Both the position numbers and the translations under genes were made by a program. DNA of 45,400 nt from JBHIBD01 sp046758865 (GTDB lineage Bacteria; Planctomycetota; Brocadiia; Brocadiales; Bathyanammoxibiaceae), in contig JBHIBD010000008.1 in the NCBI GenBank assembly GCA_046758865.1, positions 1 to 45,400 on the forward strand. The letters are read 5' to 3'. Under the pieces are notes generated by a model, which saw only the letters and a list, made by a program, of their open reading frames with translations, made no database searches and was not told the origin of the DNA. Positions 33,166 through 41,467 of this stretch are shown here, piece by piece (position 1 is the first letter of the stretch; every line of letters starts with the position of its first letter).

Positions 33166-33959
33166 TACTTCTTAGATTCAACGATTAGTCGTACCAGCAA
33201 GCCTGTGAAATACAAAAAAGCCTCGACTTCCGACGGACTGATTGTGTGCCTCCTATCAGATGCATGTCGTTTAAATTCGTTAGCGTAGTTAATATAATTA
33301 CTCAAGAATGCCTTCCATTCTTGAGATAATCCAACCTTCCTCAACAATTCCTCTCGATTGTTATCTAAAGTTCTGTTGTTTTGTAAAACTTTTCGTACCA
33401 AACCTTCAACAACTAAATAACAATTAATTACGACATCGTCTAATTTATTGGTAGAATACCTATCAATGGCTTTCAGAAAATCTTGCTTCTCATCTGGAAA
33501 ATCATCCAACCAATCCAATGGATCTTCAACTAACGTCTCATCTAATATTTCTGCTCCACTTGGATAGAACATTCCATTTTTCCATTTCACACCTAAATCA
33601 ACTGTTGAATGAGACAATGCATTTTCTATCCAAAATGACATTTTCTCTTGTAATTCTGAATCAAACTTAAGAAATCCATGCGATAAAACCAAAATCTTAA
33701 TGGTTTTCAGAAAATCATCACTAGTTAAACTGCGCAAAGATGGCATAATAATTTCACCATAATTACCTCGATTTGCTATTGTTATACAGTCATCAGCATT
33801 AACGCCTAACCAATAACAGGTTGATTTAAACAACAGTTCGTAATCAGATCGTTTCTCTATTTTATAAAAAACGCTTTGATTGATTCTTTGCACGAATCGT
33901 CTTTTTTCTTCTTCGACTGAACTTTGTATTCCAAATCTTTTGTTAAATTCTTTAAGCAT
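33165..33959 (-). CDS. uncharacterised protein with a HEPN-like C-terminal region
   Basis: I do not recognise a characterised family with certainty. The 264-residue product has a helical C-terminal half with KLDDVVINCYLVVEGLVRKV and FKRHASDRRHTIS. R-x6-H in the latter resembles the HEPN RNase motif, and FYPSGAEILDETLVEDPLDW recalls the region before the C-terminal domain of AbiJ-like abortive-infection proteins. A defence or RNase role is only a hypothesis. The start is set at ATG 33959: the 18 codons upstream (to 34013) run through a repeat. The gene is AT-rich and bounded by repeats. Confidence 0.6.
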   Translation of the reverse strand: MLKEFNKRFGIQSSVEEEKRRFVQRINQSVFYKIEKRSDYELLFKSTCYWLGVNADDCITIANRGNYGEIIMPSLRSLTSDDFLKTIKILVLSHGFLKFDSELQEKMSFWIENALSHSTVDLGVKWKNGMFYPSGAEILDETLVEDPLDWLDDFPDEKQDFLKAIDRYSTNKLDDVVINCYLVVEGLVRKVLQNNRTLDNNREELLRKVGLSQEWKAFLSNYINYANEFKRHASDRRHTISPSEVEAFLYFTGLLVRLIVESKK

Positions 33960-34095
33960 AATTACACCGTTAACTTGTCCGTAATCTCTGCCCAGGCTAA
34001 AGCCATGGGCCACCCACCAGTCTTCATTTTAAAACGTAGGGCGTAACTTATCTTCTACGCTAAAAAACATGATAAGTGCTAGGCAATATCACATT

Positions 34096-34737
34096 TCACT
34101 GACTTTTAAACTCTCCTATAGTTCTTTTTATCTCTTCTTGTAACTCTTTATGGCTTAACTGTGCTACATATTGATGAACTTTTTCTGAAATCATCCCATT
34201 TTTCCTCAGTTCCTCGTACAATGCATTCGACTCGTCTTCGCTCCTTCGTAATATTTCAACAGCTTTTCCCCCAAGGTCGAAGAATGTCGAGAGCTGCTCC
34301 GCGAGTTGTTCACTAGGCTGCTCCACTAGCTCCCACCATTTCTCAAAAACTTGTGCATCGTTGTCAGGAACGAATTTTGCCAGTGAAACATATCCTACCT
34401 TAAGAGACTCATAGTAAAATTCATCAGTAAGTGCATATTCTACAAACTCTGATGGAGTTTCCCCGAAAAATTCCGCTATATCTTTCGGTATACACATCTT
34501 TCTAAGTTCATTCGAAACAACTTTATTCCTAAGGCTGAATAACAGTAGTTTTATGTTTAAACGAATGCGTTCCTTAGAAAAGGGCAATAAGGATTCCGGC
34601 ACTATAGGCTTTTTTGACGTTTTTTCTAAAATCTCTCCGTACACACTAGCGATCGCTAATGCTCTCCAAATCATTTCTGCACCGCTTAACTTTTTGTCCG
34701 ATTTAGAAATACCAAATATCTTAGAGAACAAACTCAC
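34096..34737 (-). CDS. uncharacterised helical protein, coupled to ybeY
   Basis: It is 213 residues and I do not recognise it. It begins MSLFSKIFGISKSDKK, is predicted all-helical from its composition, and has an acidic middle (VPDNDAQVFEKWWELVEQ) and a helical, charged C-terminus (LSHKELQEEIKRTIGEF). No catalytic motif or membrane segment is seen. Its ATG overlaps the ybeY stop by 4 bp, so it is translated as the last gene of the purA operon. It is more AT-rich than ybeY and phoH. Confidence 0.65.
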   Translation of the reverse strand: MSLFSKIFGISKSDKKLSGAEMIWRALAIASVYGEILEKTSKKPIVPESLLPFSKERIRLNIKLLLFSLRNKVVSNELRKMCIPKDIAEFFGETPSEFVEYALTDEFYYESLKVGYVSLAKFVPDNDAQVFEKWWELVEQPSEQLAEQLSTFFDLGGKAVEILRRSEDESNALYEELRKNGMISEKVHQYVAQLSHKELQEEIKRTIGEFKSQ

Positions 34738-35168
34738 TGTAGTTCCCCAACTTCATAACCGAATTTGGACAGGATTTCCTTCTCTACACGGTGCATGGTA
34801 TCGGCGCCTTTTTTGTCGGCGTCATCATAACCCAGGAGATGGAGCACCCCGTGGACTACGTAGAGCATAAGTTCACCTTCAACCTCCGTCTTTGTATCGG
34901 TGGCATACTCAACGGCCACAGGGACACACACGACCACCTCACCTGTTATACGTCTGGCCTTTGTATCAAGGGGAAAGGATAGGACGTCTGTAGGCTCTTC
35001 ACGACCGAGGAATCTCTTGTTGAGTCTTGTTATTTCGTCTTTATCCACGAAGGCTATACTGAGTTCTGCATCTACCTTTTCGCGGTGCAGCACCTCCTTT
35101 ACCACCTCCCGTATGCGCTGTTTCTTTATAGGATAAGCGTCCTGGAGGTTGGTCACGGTTATTTTCAT
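34734..35168 (-). CDS. ybeY: endoribonuclease YbeY (rRNA maturation factor)
   Basis: It is a metal-dependent RNase of 16S rRNA 3'-end maturation and ribosome quality control. The metal motif is HGVLHLLGYDD (H106, H110, D116), where the usual third ligand histidine is aspartate; aspartate at this position occurs in many family members. RFLGREEPTDVLSFP precedes it. Its 144 residues are normal. ATG overlaps the phoH stop by 4 bp, the classic phoH-ybeY pair. Confidence 0.94.
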   Translation of the reverse strand: MKITVTNLQDAYPIKKQRIREVVKEVLHREKVDAELSIAFVDKDEITRLNKRFLGREEPTDVLSFPLDTKARRITGEVVVCVPVAVEYATDTKTEVEGELMLYVVHGVLHLLGYDDADKKGADTMHRVEKEILSKFGYEVGELQ

Positions 35169-36154
35169 GACGTCTCTTCATGAGGGCCGTAGGCCTCCAC
35201 GATGTCCCACACAAGCCTGTGGCGTACTATATCCTCCCGTGTCAGGTAGATAAAATCTACCCCCTTCAGGCCCCTTAATCTTTGCTGCACATCTATAAGG
35301 CCTGACGGTTCACCAGGCGGCAGGTCCACCTGAGTAATATCGCCGGTGACCACCACCTTTCCTTTTACGCCCAGTCTGGTGAGGAAAGTTTTCATCTGTC
35401 TTATTGTACAGTTCTGTGCCTCATCAAGTATTATGAAGGCCTCGTTGAGGGTTCTGCCTCTCATGAAGGCAAGGGGGAGGATTTCTATTATCTCGTTTTC
35501 GATGTACTTCCTCACCTGGGCTGGCGCCATCATGTCCTCAAGGGCATCGTAAAGCGGTTTAAGAAAAGGGTTTACCTTCGCTTGGATATCGCCTGGAAGG
35601 TAGCCGAGCTTCTCACCCGCCTCGATGGCCGGCCTGGCCAGGACAATCCTCCTGAGTGCACCCATCTTAAGGGCGGACAGGGCCATGGCCACGGCCAGGT
35701 AGGTCTTACCCGTACCAGCGGGGCCGATACAAAATACCAAATCGTTGGCCGCTATCGCCTCGACGTATTTGGCCTGGCCCCATGTCTTCGGCCTTACAGA
35801 GACACCTTTTATAGACACCTCGATTGGCCTTGAAATGGAAACAACGGGTCTTCCAGTTTCTACGGCGTCTATAACTTCCTCAACAACCCTTGCCTCAAGC
35901 GCGCCTCGGCTGCGAACTATCTCTATCAAACGGCTAAAAACCTCAACGGCCTTTTTTACCTGTATCTCCTCACCCTCTATCCTCAAAAGGCCATTTCTTG
36001 CGGATATCTGCACACCTAATGCACTTCGTATCAGGCGAAGATGTTTGTCGTGGCTCCCAAATAGGATTGAGGCCTGTTCAACATCCTCAAGTTCTATGGC
36101 CCTTTGGACAATCTTATCCTTTTCACCTGCGTTCACGCTACACATTCCAATCAT
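35165..36154 (-). CDS. phoH: PhoH-family ATPase (PhoH-like)
   Basis: It is a P-loop NTPase, predicted to act on RNA together with YbeY. The Walker A site is FCIGPAGTGKTYLAVAMA (from residue 142) and Walker B is AFIILDEAQNCTIRQMK. An N-terminal KH-like region (25-80) includes LFGSHDKHLRLIRSALGV. Length (329) is typical. ATG 36154 overlaps the cdsA stop by 17 bp; ATG 36145 is a close alternative. It sits in the purA-uppS-cdsA-phoH-ybeY operon. Confidence 0.95.
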   Translation of the reverse strand: MIGMCSVNAGEKDKIVQRAIELEDVEQASILFGSHDKHLRLIRSALGVQISARNGLLRIEGEEIQVKKAVEVFSRLIEIVRSRGALEARVVEEVIDAVETGRPVVSISRPIEVSIKGVSVRPKTWGQAKYVEAIAANDLVFCIGPAGTGKTYLAVAMALSALKMGALRRIVLARPAIEAGEKLGYLPGDIQAKVNPFLKPLYDALEDMMAPAQVRKYIENEIIEILPLAFMRGRTLNEAFIILDEAQNCTIRQMKTFLTRLGVKGKVVVTGDITQVDLPPGEPSGLIDVQQRLRGLKGVDFIYLTREDIVRHRLVWDIVEAYGPHEETS

Positions 36155-36986
36155 AAAGTATGAGAAAATAATAACCCGCCGGCAGGCTTATCAGGACGCA
36201 ATCTATCACATCCAAAACGCCGCCAAATGATGGTATCAGGTCGCCAGAGTCCTTCACTCCCGCATCTCTCTTTAACATAGATTCCACCATGTCGCCTCCC
36301 ACTGAGGCGACACCTATCAAAAGCCCGAATGGTATTGCCCATACCAGTGGTAGGATATTAACCTTGGGGAGCAGACTCCAGACCACGGCTATCAGTATGC
36401 TAGAGGATAGACCGCCAATAGCTCCCTCCAAGGTCTTGTTAGGACTTATGGTTGGAAAAAGTCTGTGGTTGCCGAACTCCTTACCTACGAAATAGGCCCC
36501 AATATCCGTACTCTTGGCCATGAGAAGGATGCCAAAGACTACAAACAGCCCATTGCCGCCTGGCAGGTGACGAATGGCCATAGCAAAAGATAAGAAGAAA
36601 AATACATACAGCATCCCGAAGAGGGTAATGGATACGTTCTCGACTACGTTTTCCAAATCTCTGGTAAGGCCTTGTAAAAGAAATAGCCAGCAGACGATGG
36701 CAAACAAAAGGGAAGGATTTAGAGATATACTGCCGTGCGACCTTGTTTCTGACCAGCAGGTTACAAAGATAAGTATTCCGCCCACAAGCCCAGAAAGCTT
36801 AAATGGGTTAAATCCTCTCTTGCCAGCGATGACATAGAATTCCAGTAGCCCTAGGGTACCAATCAATATACCTAGACATCCCAGGCCGATGTCTGTGTCG
36901 AGAAAGTAGTCCAGGGTAATGATAGCGATGAACGCAGCCATCATAGCTGCGCCAAATGCTATTCTTGTTCCATGGGAGGAATTCAC
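36138..36986 (-). CDS. cdsA: phosphatidate cytidylyltransferase (CdsA)
   Basis: It forms CDP-diacylglycerol from phosphatidate and CTP, at the inner membrane. About eight hydrophobic helices are visible. Family signatures are KSTDIGAYFVGKEFG, SPNKTLEGAIGG and GDMVESMLKRDAGVKDSGDL. The last motif ends IPSFGGVLDVIDC, where the canonical form is PGHGGxxDRxD: the histidine is phenylalanine and the arginine is valine. It overlaps uppS by 4 bp (ATGA). Confidence 0.92.
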   Translation of the reverse strand: MNSSHGTRIAFGAAMMAAFIAIITLDYFLDTDIGLGCLGILIGTLGLLEFYVIAGKRGFNPFKLSGLVGGILIFVTCWSETRSHGSISLNPSLLFAIVCWLFLLQGLTRDLENVVENVSITLFGMLYVFFFLSFAMAIRHLPGGNGLFVVFGILLMAKSTDIGAYFVGKEFGNHRLFPTISPNKTLEGAIGGLSSSILIAVVWSLLPKVNILPLVWAIPFGLLIGVASVGGDMVESMLKRDAGVKDSGDLIPSFGGVLDVIDCVLISLPAGYYFLILYDWNV

Positions 36987-37696
36987 TCTATAAGCCCGCC
37001 GTAGCGTCTCTCCCTATTACTGTAGTCTCTAATAGCTTCCTCCAGATTCTCCTTCCCGAAGTCTGGCCAGTACACCGGGGTGACCCAGAGTTCAGCGTAG
37101 GAAATCTCCCACAGGAGGAAATTGCTGACCCTCATATCTCCACCTGTGCGTATAAGAAGATCGGGGTCACGCATGTTCGATGTATACAAGCGGCGCTTAA
37201 AGACGTTCTCGTCTATATCTTCTAGGGAAATATTACCCTTTACCACATCGCCGGCAAGGCTCTTGGCGGCGTCCACAATCTCCGCCCTGCCGCCGTAATT
37301 AAGGGCTAGACATAAGATCATACCAGTATTAGACTTACTCTCTTCTATATTTATCGCAATCTCTTTCTGGATATCCTTGGGAAGACCCTCTATTTGGCCT
37401 ATCACCGTAAAGCGGATGTTATTTTCAAGTATGGTCGGTCTCTCACGGATAAGATAACGCTTAAGAAGCCGCATCAGTAGGCCTATCTCGTATCTTGGGC
37501 GCGACCAGTTTTCCTTGGAAAAGGCGTATAGAGTGAGCTGTTCAATATGTTTCTTGGCGCATTCGGTCGTTATCTCTCTAACAGATTTAACGCCCTCGAT
37601 GTGGCCCCTTATCCTGGCAAGACCGTGCCTCTTGGCCCAGCGGCCATTACCGTCCATGATTATCGCAATATGTTTAGGAAGATTGTTCTCTTTCAT
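36983..37696 (-). CDS. uppS: isoprenyl transferase (undecaprenyl pyrophosphate synthase)
   Basis: It condenses isopentenyl diphosphates to the C55 carrier for cell-wall glycans. The start is MKENNLPKHIAIIMDGNGRW; DGNGRWA carries the catalytic aspartate and RHGLARIRGHIEGV follows. Further motifs are LTLYAFSKENWSRP and LLIRTGGDMRVSNFLLWEIS, ending in WPDFGKENLEEAI. Length (237) is normal. It overlaps purA by 23 bp and precedes cdsA, a common lipid-synthesis order. Confidence 0.97.
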   Translation of the reverse strand: MKENNLPKHIAIIMDGNGRWAKRHGLARIRGHIEGVKSVREITTECAKKHIEQLTLYAFSKENWSRPRYEIGLLMRLLKRYLIRERPTILENNIRFTVIGQIEGLPKDIQKEIAINIEESKSNTGMILCLALNYGGRAEIVDAAKSLAGDVVKGNISLEDIDENVFKRRLYTSNMRDPDLLIRTGGDMRVSNFLLWEISYAELWVTPVYWPDFGKENLEEAIRDYSNRERRYGGLIE

Positions 37697-38972
37697 CAGA
37701 AATACGGACGACTTGCTTGCGTTCCGGCCCTACCGATACCATAGTTATTTTAAGTTCCAGAATCTTCTCAAGAAAACGCATGTATTCCCTCGCCCCTGTT
37801 GGGAGTTTATCCTTATCGGTAATCCCGGAGGTGTCTTCTAACCAGCCAGGCATTTTTTCATAAACTGGTTCGCAATTGGGCAGAAGTGCGAGGTCTGATG
37901 GGAATGTCTTGTGGATTCGGTTACCGTTTTTATACGCCACACAGACCTTGATGACTTCTTCGCAGTCGAGTACGTCTAGTTTTGTAAGTACTGCAGAGTC
38001 TACGCCGTTAATAGTCACGGCATGATGCACGGCCACGGCGTCAAACCACCCGCAGCGCCTGGGTCTTCCTGTGGTGGCCCCAAACTCAGTGCCCCTTTCT
38101 CTTACTGTTTCTCCCAAATCCTTGTCCATCTCCGTCGGAAACGGACCACTTCCCACCCTCGTTGTGTATGCCTTCATAACACCGTATATGTAGTGTATGT
38201 GCTTTGGGGAAATGCCTACCCCGGAGGACACACCACACACACTGGGATTGGAGGATGTGATGTAAGGATATGTACCAAAATCCACATCCAGCATGGTTCC
38301 CTGGGCGCCTTCAAAGAGTATCCGTTTTGATGACTTTGTAGCATTATTCAGAAGTTCTACTGTATCACAGACATAAGGGGCAAGTTTGGTGGCGTACTCC
38401 ATGTACTCATCGTATATTTCCTTCCACAGTAAGGGACTTGCATCGTAGAAATCGTGGAGTAATCTGTTCTTCTCTTCCACAACCTCTTTGAGCCTGTTTC
38501 TCAGGTGCTCGGGATGGTAGAGTTCTATCACCCTTATACCTGTCCGTGCCATCTTGTCTGCATAGCAGGGGCCTATGCCACGCCCTGTGGTACCTATTTT
38601 GTCATTCCCTTTCTCAGATTCGGACATAAGGTCGAGGAGCTTGTGGTACGGGAAGACCAGATGTGCACGGTCACTTATAAACAGCTTATTTACTGTAGAG
38701 ATATTATGTTTTTTGAGCTCCGCCAATTCCTCTAAGAGCTGTGCGGGGTCCAGGGCCACACCGTTGCCGATTACACACTGCTTGTCGGGATGTAAAATAC
38801 CTGAGGGTACGAGATGAAATATGAACTTTGAGCCATTTATTACTACAGTGTGACCTGCGTTGCTACCCCCCTGATACCTGACGATGATATCGTACTCATC
38901 GGCAAGAATGTCTATAATCTTACCCTTGCCTTCGTCGCCCCACTGGAGACCAACCACACAGGCATTGGACAT
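37674..38972 (-). CDS. purA: adenylosuccinate synthase
   Basis: It makes adenylosuccinate from IMP, aspartate and GTP in AMP biosynthesis. GLQWGDEGKGKIIDIL is the N-terminal GTP/IMP loop, YQGGSNAGHTVV and TTGRGIGPCYADKM follow, and FEGAQGTMLDVDFGTYP and TGRPRRCGWFDAVA are hallmark segments. Length is about 432. The ATG at 38972 is chosen over a TTG one codon earlier. It is the first gene of the minus-strand operon, with a consensus promoter 66 bp upstream. Confidence 0.97.
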   Translation of the reverse strand: MSNACVVGLQWGDEGKGKIIDILADEYDIIVRYQGGSNAGHTVVINGSKFIFHLVPSGILHPDKQCVIGNGVALDPAQLLEELAELKKHNISTVNKLFISDRAHLVFPYHKLLDLMSESEKGNDKIGTTGRGIGPCYADKMARTGIRVIELYHPEHLRNRLKEVVEEKNRLLHDFYDASPLLWKEIYDEYMEYATKLAPYVCDTVELLNNATKSSKRILFEGAQGTMLDVDFGTYPYITSSNPSVCGVSSGVGISPKHIHYIYGVMKAYTTRVGSGPFPTEMDKDLGETVRERGTEFGATTGRPRRCGWFDAVAVHHAVTINGVDSAVLTKLDVLDCEEVIKVCVAYKNGNRIHKTFPSDLALLPNCEPVYEKMPGWLEDTSGITDKDKLPTGAREYMRFLEKILELKITMVSVGPERKQVVRISDEREQSS

Positions 38973-39037
38973 CAAAGCAACCTGTTTAGCAAATGTATCA
39001 TTAATTGTTGCAAGTCCTTACAAAATATTGCATTAGA

Positions 39038-39066
39038 ATTATAAAACATCTCTCTAAAATTGTCAA
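39038..39066 (-). promoter_or_regulatory. consensus promoter of the purA operon
   Basis: On the minus strand TTGACA (39061-39066), a 17-bp spacer and TATAAT (39038-39043), both hexamers perfect. Transcription is expected near 39031, giving a leader of about 60 nt. Confidence 0.85.
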
Positions 39067-39089
39067 TAATAAACAAAGTTGGCTTTTCG

Positions 39090-39119
39090 TTGGAGGAGTT
39101 GGTACTCAATGTTTATAAT
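39090..39119 (+). promoter_or_regulatory. possible promoter with a hairpin-forming leader
   Basis: TTGGAG (39090-39095), 18-bp spacer, TATAAT (39114-39119). The following leader contains CCGAG...CTCGG and then a CTTTTTAATT run, so attenuation or a short RNA is possible before the small ORF at 39247. The rest of 38973-39246 shows no gene. Confidence 0.4.
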
Positions 39120-39246
39120 GTCCGAGGTGAGGACCACGAGAAACTCGGTGCTTCGATTTAACGCTTTTTAATTGCAGGGGTTTGGTTTATCATATCCGTA
39201 AAGTGAGAGGGGAAGATTGTCCGCAAAAGAAAAGGGGAGAATATTC

Positions 39247-39480
39247 ATGGAGGAGAAAGAATTAAAGAGGCAAAATATGCGGGAGCTTCAACGAATGGCT
39301 GACCATGTGTGTATGCTCATTGTTGCTTCGGACTATCCGGAGATAGACATAGAGATAGAAAAGGCCAAGGTAAGGAACAGGTGCGAAGAGCTATACCCTG
39401 ACAAGATGGACCTTTACGAGATGATTTATGAAAGCCGTTTTAATCGTCTGTGGTATCAGTTTAGAGAGGCAAGGGAGTAG
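39247..39480 (+). CDS. small uncharacterised protein
   Basis: It is 77 residues, highly charged and probably helical (MEEKELKRQNMRELQRMADH ... SRFNRLWYQFREARE). I recognise no family. ATG 39247 has GGGGAG 8 bases upstream, a good site; a TTG at 39217 is also in frame. No signal peptide or membrane segment is seen. Confidence 0.6.
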   Translation: MEEKELKRQNMRELQRMADHVCMLIVASDYPEIDIEIEKAKVRNRCEELYPDKMDLYEMIYESRFNRLWYQFREARE

Positions 39481-39485
39481 TATAT

Positions 39486-39698
39486 ATGGGAGGAGTACCG
39501 TCTAAATGCAGTACCCTCAAGGTTGCAAATTCCCCTTTGTTTAGGTGGTGGTGCAGTTGGATATGCGGAGGCCTGACAGGGGGTAGGCTTTGCAGCCCAT
39601 GGTGCGCGGCAGCAGAAAAATATGGCATGTGGACATTAGTTTTTACCCTGCCCGTACCTATAATCGCGCTCTATTTGATGTACCGTCTCCTATCATAG
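39486..39698 (+). CDS. doubtful small membrane ORF
   Basis: It is a 70-residue frame ending in a hydrophobic helix (TLVFTLPVPIIALYLMYRLL). The first half is cysteine- and tryptophan-rich and not family-like. It starts 6 bases after the preceding stop. It could be the remnant of a permease C-terminus or a chance ORF. Confidence 0.25.
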   Translation: MGGVPSKCSTLKVANSPLFRWWCSWICGGLTGGRLCSPWCAAAEKYGMWTLVFTLPVPIIALYLMYRLLS

Positions 39699-39699
39699 C

Positions 39700-40719
39700 T
39701 CAGGTCTCAACAAGCTCTATCTTCTCTGGGTCATCCTCCCCAAGGCCAAGCGCAGCAGCCGTATGGATATACTTTGGCTCTCGATTCGCCTGTTTTAAGG
39801 ATGGAAGCCCCATCTCTTTCCTCTTTTCTTCAATGATATTAGCACAAATGCGGTCAAAGGCCACTGGTTCTGTGCCCATGAGTATTCCCCCAAAACGCCA
39901 TGACCATTGGCGCTTGAACGCCGGACCGCCGTGATACTGGGCCACAAGGGCGTCGCAGATAATAAGCCTTGATTTATCTCTTACATAGGGGTGTGTATTC
40001 AGCTCCGCAATATATGGGTTACAGTTATTATCGTGATATTTATTGGGGTTGTGGATTACACCATAAAAATTCTTCATTGCCGCCGTTATACCCGAGAGGT
40101 CGTGGTCCTTGAGAATGGGCACGTTTATGATGGCGTCACAGAAACTGGACACTATCCTGCTGAAGCAGCTACCAACACTTCCAGCCATCTGAGGCCGCAA
40201 GTCGTAGCCACCCCCTGCAAGTGCATCAGTACCGAAGCATTTAACACCGGCCCCCTTTCTTATCCTGAACCCCGCCTCCTCCAGCTCCTTATTGGTCCTA
40301 TCGAAAACGATAACGTGGTCACCATTTATACCGGCCGATTTCAGGCCCTCTATAATAGCCTCAACCAGCGCCACATGAGGGGAAAAGGCCTTCTTCCCCA
40401 GGCAGTTAAGCTTTATGCCTATCATCTCTTTTTGGCCAAAGAGCGTTGACCAGGCCTCGGCTGCCGTTGGTGCGCCTGTAATCCTCATCACACCGTCATC
40501 TACAGCCTTCCGCAACAGTTCTGCATTTGTCTTGCCACTGCTGCCTACGAACCTATCGGAACGGGACAATATTACCTTTGGCTTCGATACAGCAGACCCC
40601 TCCGTGGTCTTAAGGGTCTCGGCGTGAATGCCGCTGGAAAGAAGATGGTTCAGAGAATACGCAAGCCCTACGCCAAGTGTGTCTTGCAAAAATTCTCTTC
40701 TGGTCCTTTTACAATCCAA
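39700..40719 (-). CDS. Tat-exported DUF362 protein
   Basis: It is 339 residues with a twin-arginine signal (KRTRREFLQDTLGVGLAYSL) followed by a hydrophobic stretch and ALA-like end near residue 33. The DUF362 domain includes IGIKLNCLGKKAFSPHVALV, ITAAMKNFYGVIHNPNKYH and an RLIICDALVAQYHGGPAF segment. No iron-sulfur cysteine motifs of ferredoxin type are seen. DUF362 function is unknown; export of a folded, possibly cofactor-bearing protein is implied. It has its own consensus promoter (40814-40842). Confidence 0.85.
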   Translation of the reverse strand: MDCKRTRREFLQDTLGVGLAYSLNHLLSSGIHAETLKTTEGSAVSKPKVILSRSDRFVGSSGKTNAELLRKAVDDGVMRITGAPTAAEAWSTLFGQKEMIGIKLNCLGKKAFSPHVALVEAIIEGLKSAGINGDHVIVFDRTNKELEEAGFRIRKGAGVKCFGTDALAGGGYDLRPQMAGSVGSCFSRIVSSFCDAIINVPILKDHDLSGITAAMKNFYGVIHNPNKYHDNNCNPYIAELNTHPYVRDKSRLIICDALVAQYHGGPAFKRQWSWRFGGILMGTEPVAFDRICANIIEEKRKEMGLPSLKQANREPKYIHTAAALGLGEDDPEKIELVET

Positions 40720-40813
40720 TGGTCCATCTCTCTTTTTTTGTTGGTTTCATTTATGCTGGACTTCTGAAAACCCTGTATCCGCTTCAGGCATATCATTCAG
40801 AAGAATTTAAAAT

Positions 40814-40842
40814 ATTATACGTCCACCCGTATATACTGTCAA
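40814..40842 (-). promoter_or_regulatory. consensus promoter of the DUF362 gene
   Basis: On the minus strand TTGACA (40837-40842), 17-bp spacer, TATAAT (40814-40819). A 9-bp inverted repeat, CGTATATAC (40828-40836) in the spacer and GTATATACG (40861-40869), could be an operator shared with the divergent gene. Confidence 0.8.
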
Positions 40843-40885
40843 CAACAGCGGCCACTCCGGGTATATACGTACGCTTTGATTTATA

Positions 40886-40914
40886 TTGACCATATCAATC
40901 GTTCCTGCTAGAAT
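40886..40914 (+). promoter_or_regulatory. promoter of the cupin/surE pair
   Basis: TTGACC (40886-40891), 17-bp spacer, TAGAAT (40909-40914) with an extended -10 TGC in front. It is divergent from the DUF362 promoter. Confidence 0.65.
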
Positions 40915-40954
40915 CTCCAAAACACTGGTTTCTCTTCAAGGACAATAACCAACC

Positions 40955-41467
40955 GTGAGGCATATTGTTTACCTTGTCAGCCTACTTCTACTGTACGGGT
41001 GTGCCAACGATTTTACCGATATTGCGATTATAGATGAACTAAAGCATCCAACCAAGTTCCCCGATATCTACCAGGCTGATGTACTAGACACTGAAAGACT
41101 GGTGGCGGAAAATCCACTGAGAGAAGGTGAAAAAATAAAGGTGGTGCCCTTGGGGGAAACAAAATATGCGAGTATTCAGATGATGTTGGTGGGAAGGGGA
41201 ATTGAAGTCCCCACCCACTACCATAAAGACCATGATGAAGTAATGCACATAAAAAGGGGTAGTGCCATAGTAATACTGGATGGAACACGTCACTATGTGG
41301 AAGAAGGGGGTGTAATCCTAGTACCCAGGAAGTCGCGGCATAAGGTCATGAACACGGGGAAAGAGGTTTATGTGGTGTTATCTGTCTTTTATCCACCCTA
41401 CAGGGGAGAAGATATAAAGTTCATAAAAGAGAAAAGAAGGAAGAAAAAATTGGAGCAGAAATACTAA
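40955..41467 (+). CDS. cupin-domain lipoprotein
   Basis: It is 170 residues. The N-terminus has a lipoprotein signal (LVSLLLLYGC, cysteine near residue 16). The cupin core has a metal-binding set of histidines in PTHYHKDHDEVMHIKRG and RKSRHKVMNTG. The protein probably sits on the outer face of a membrane; the ligand is unknown. The C-terminus is very basic (KEKRRKKKLEQKY). GTG 40955 starts it, with AAGGA about 12 bases before. It overlaps surE by one base. Confidence 0.8.
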   Translation: MRHIVYLVSLLLLYGCANDFTDIAIIDELKHPTKFPDIYQADVLDTERLVAENPLREGEKIKVVPLGETKYASIQMMLVGRGIEVPTHYHKDHDEVMHIKRGSAIVILDGTRHYVEEGGVILVPRKSRHKVMNTGKEVYVVLSVFYPPYRGEDIKFIKEKRRKKKLEQKY

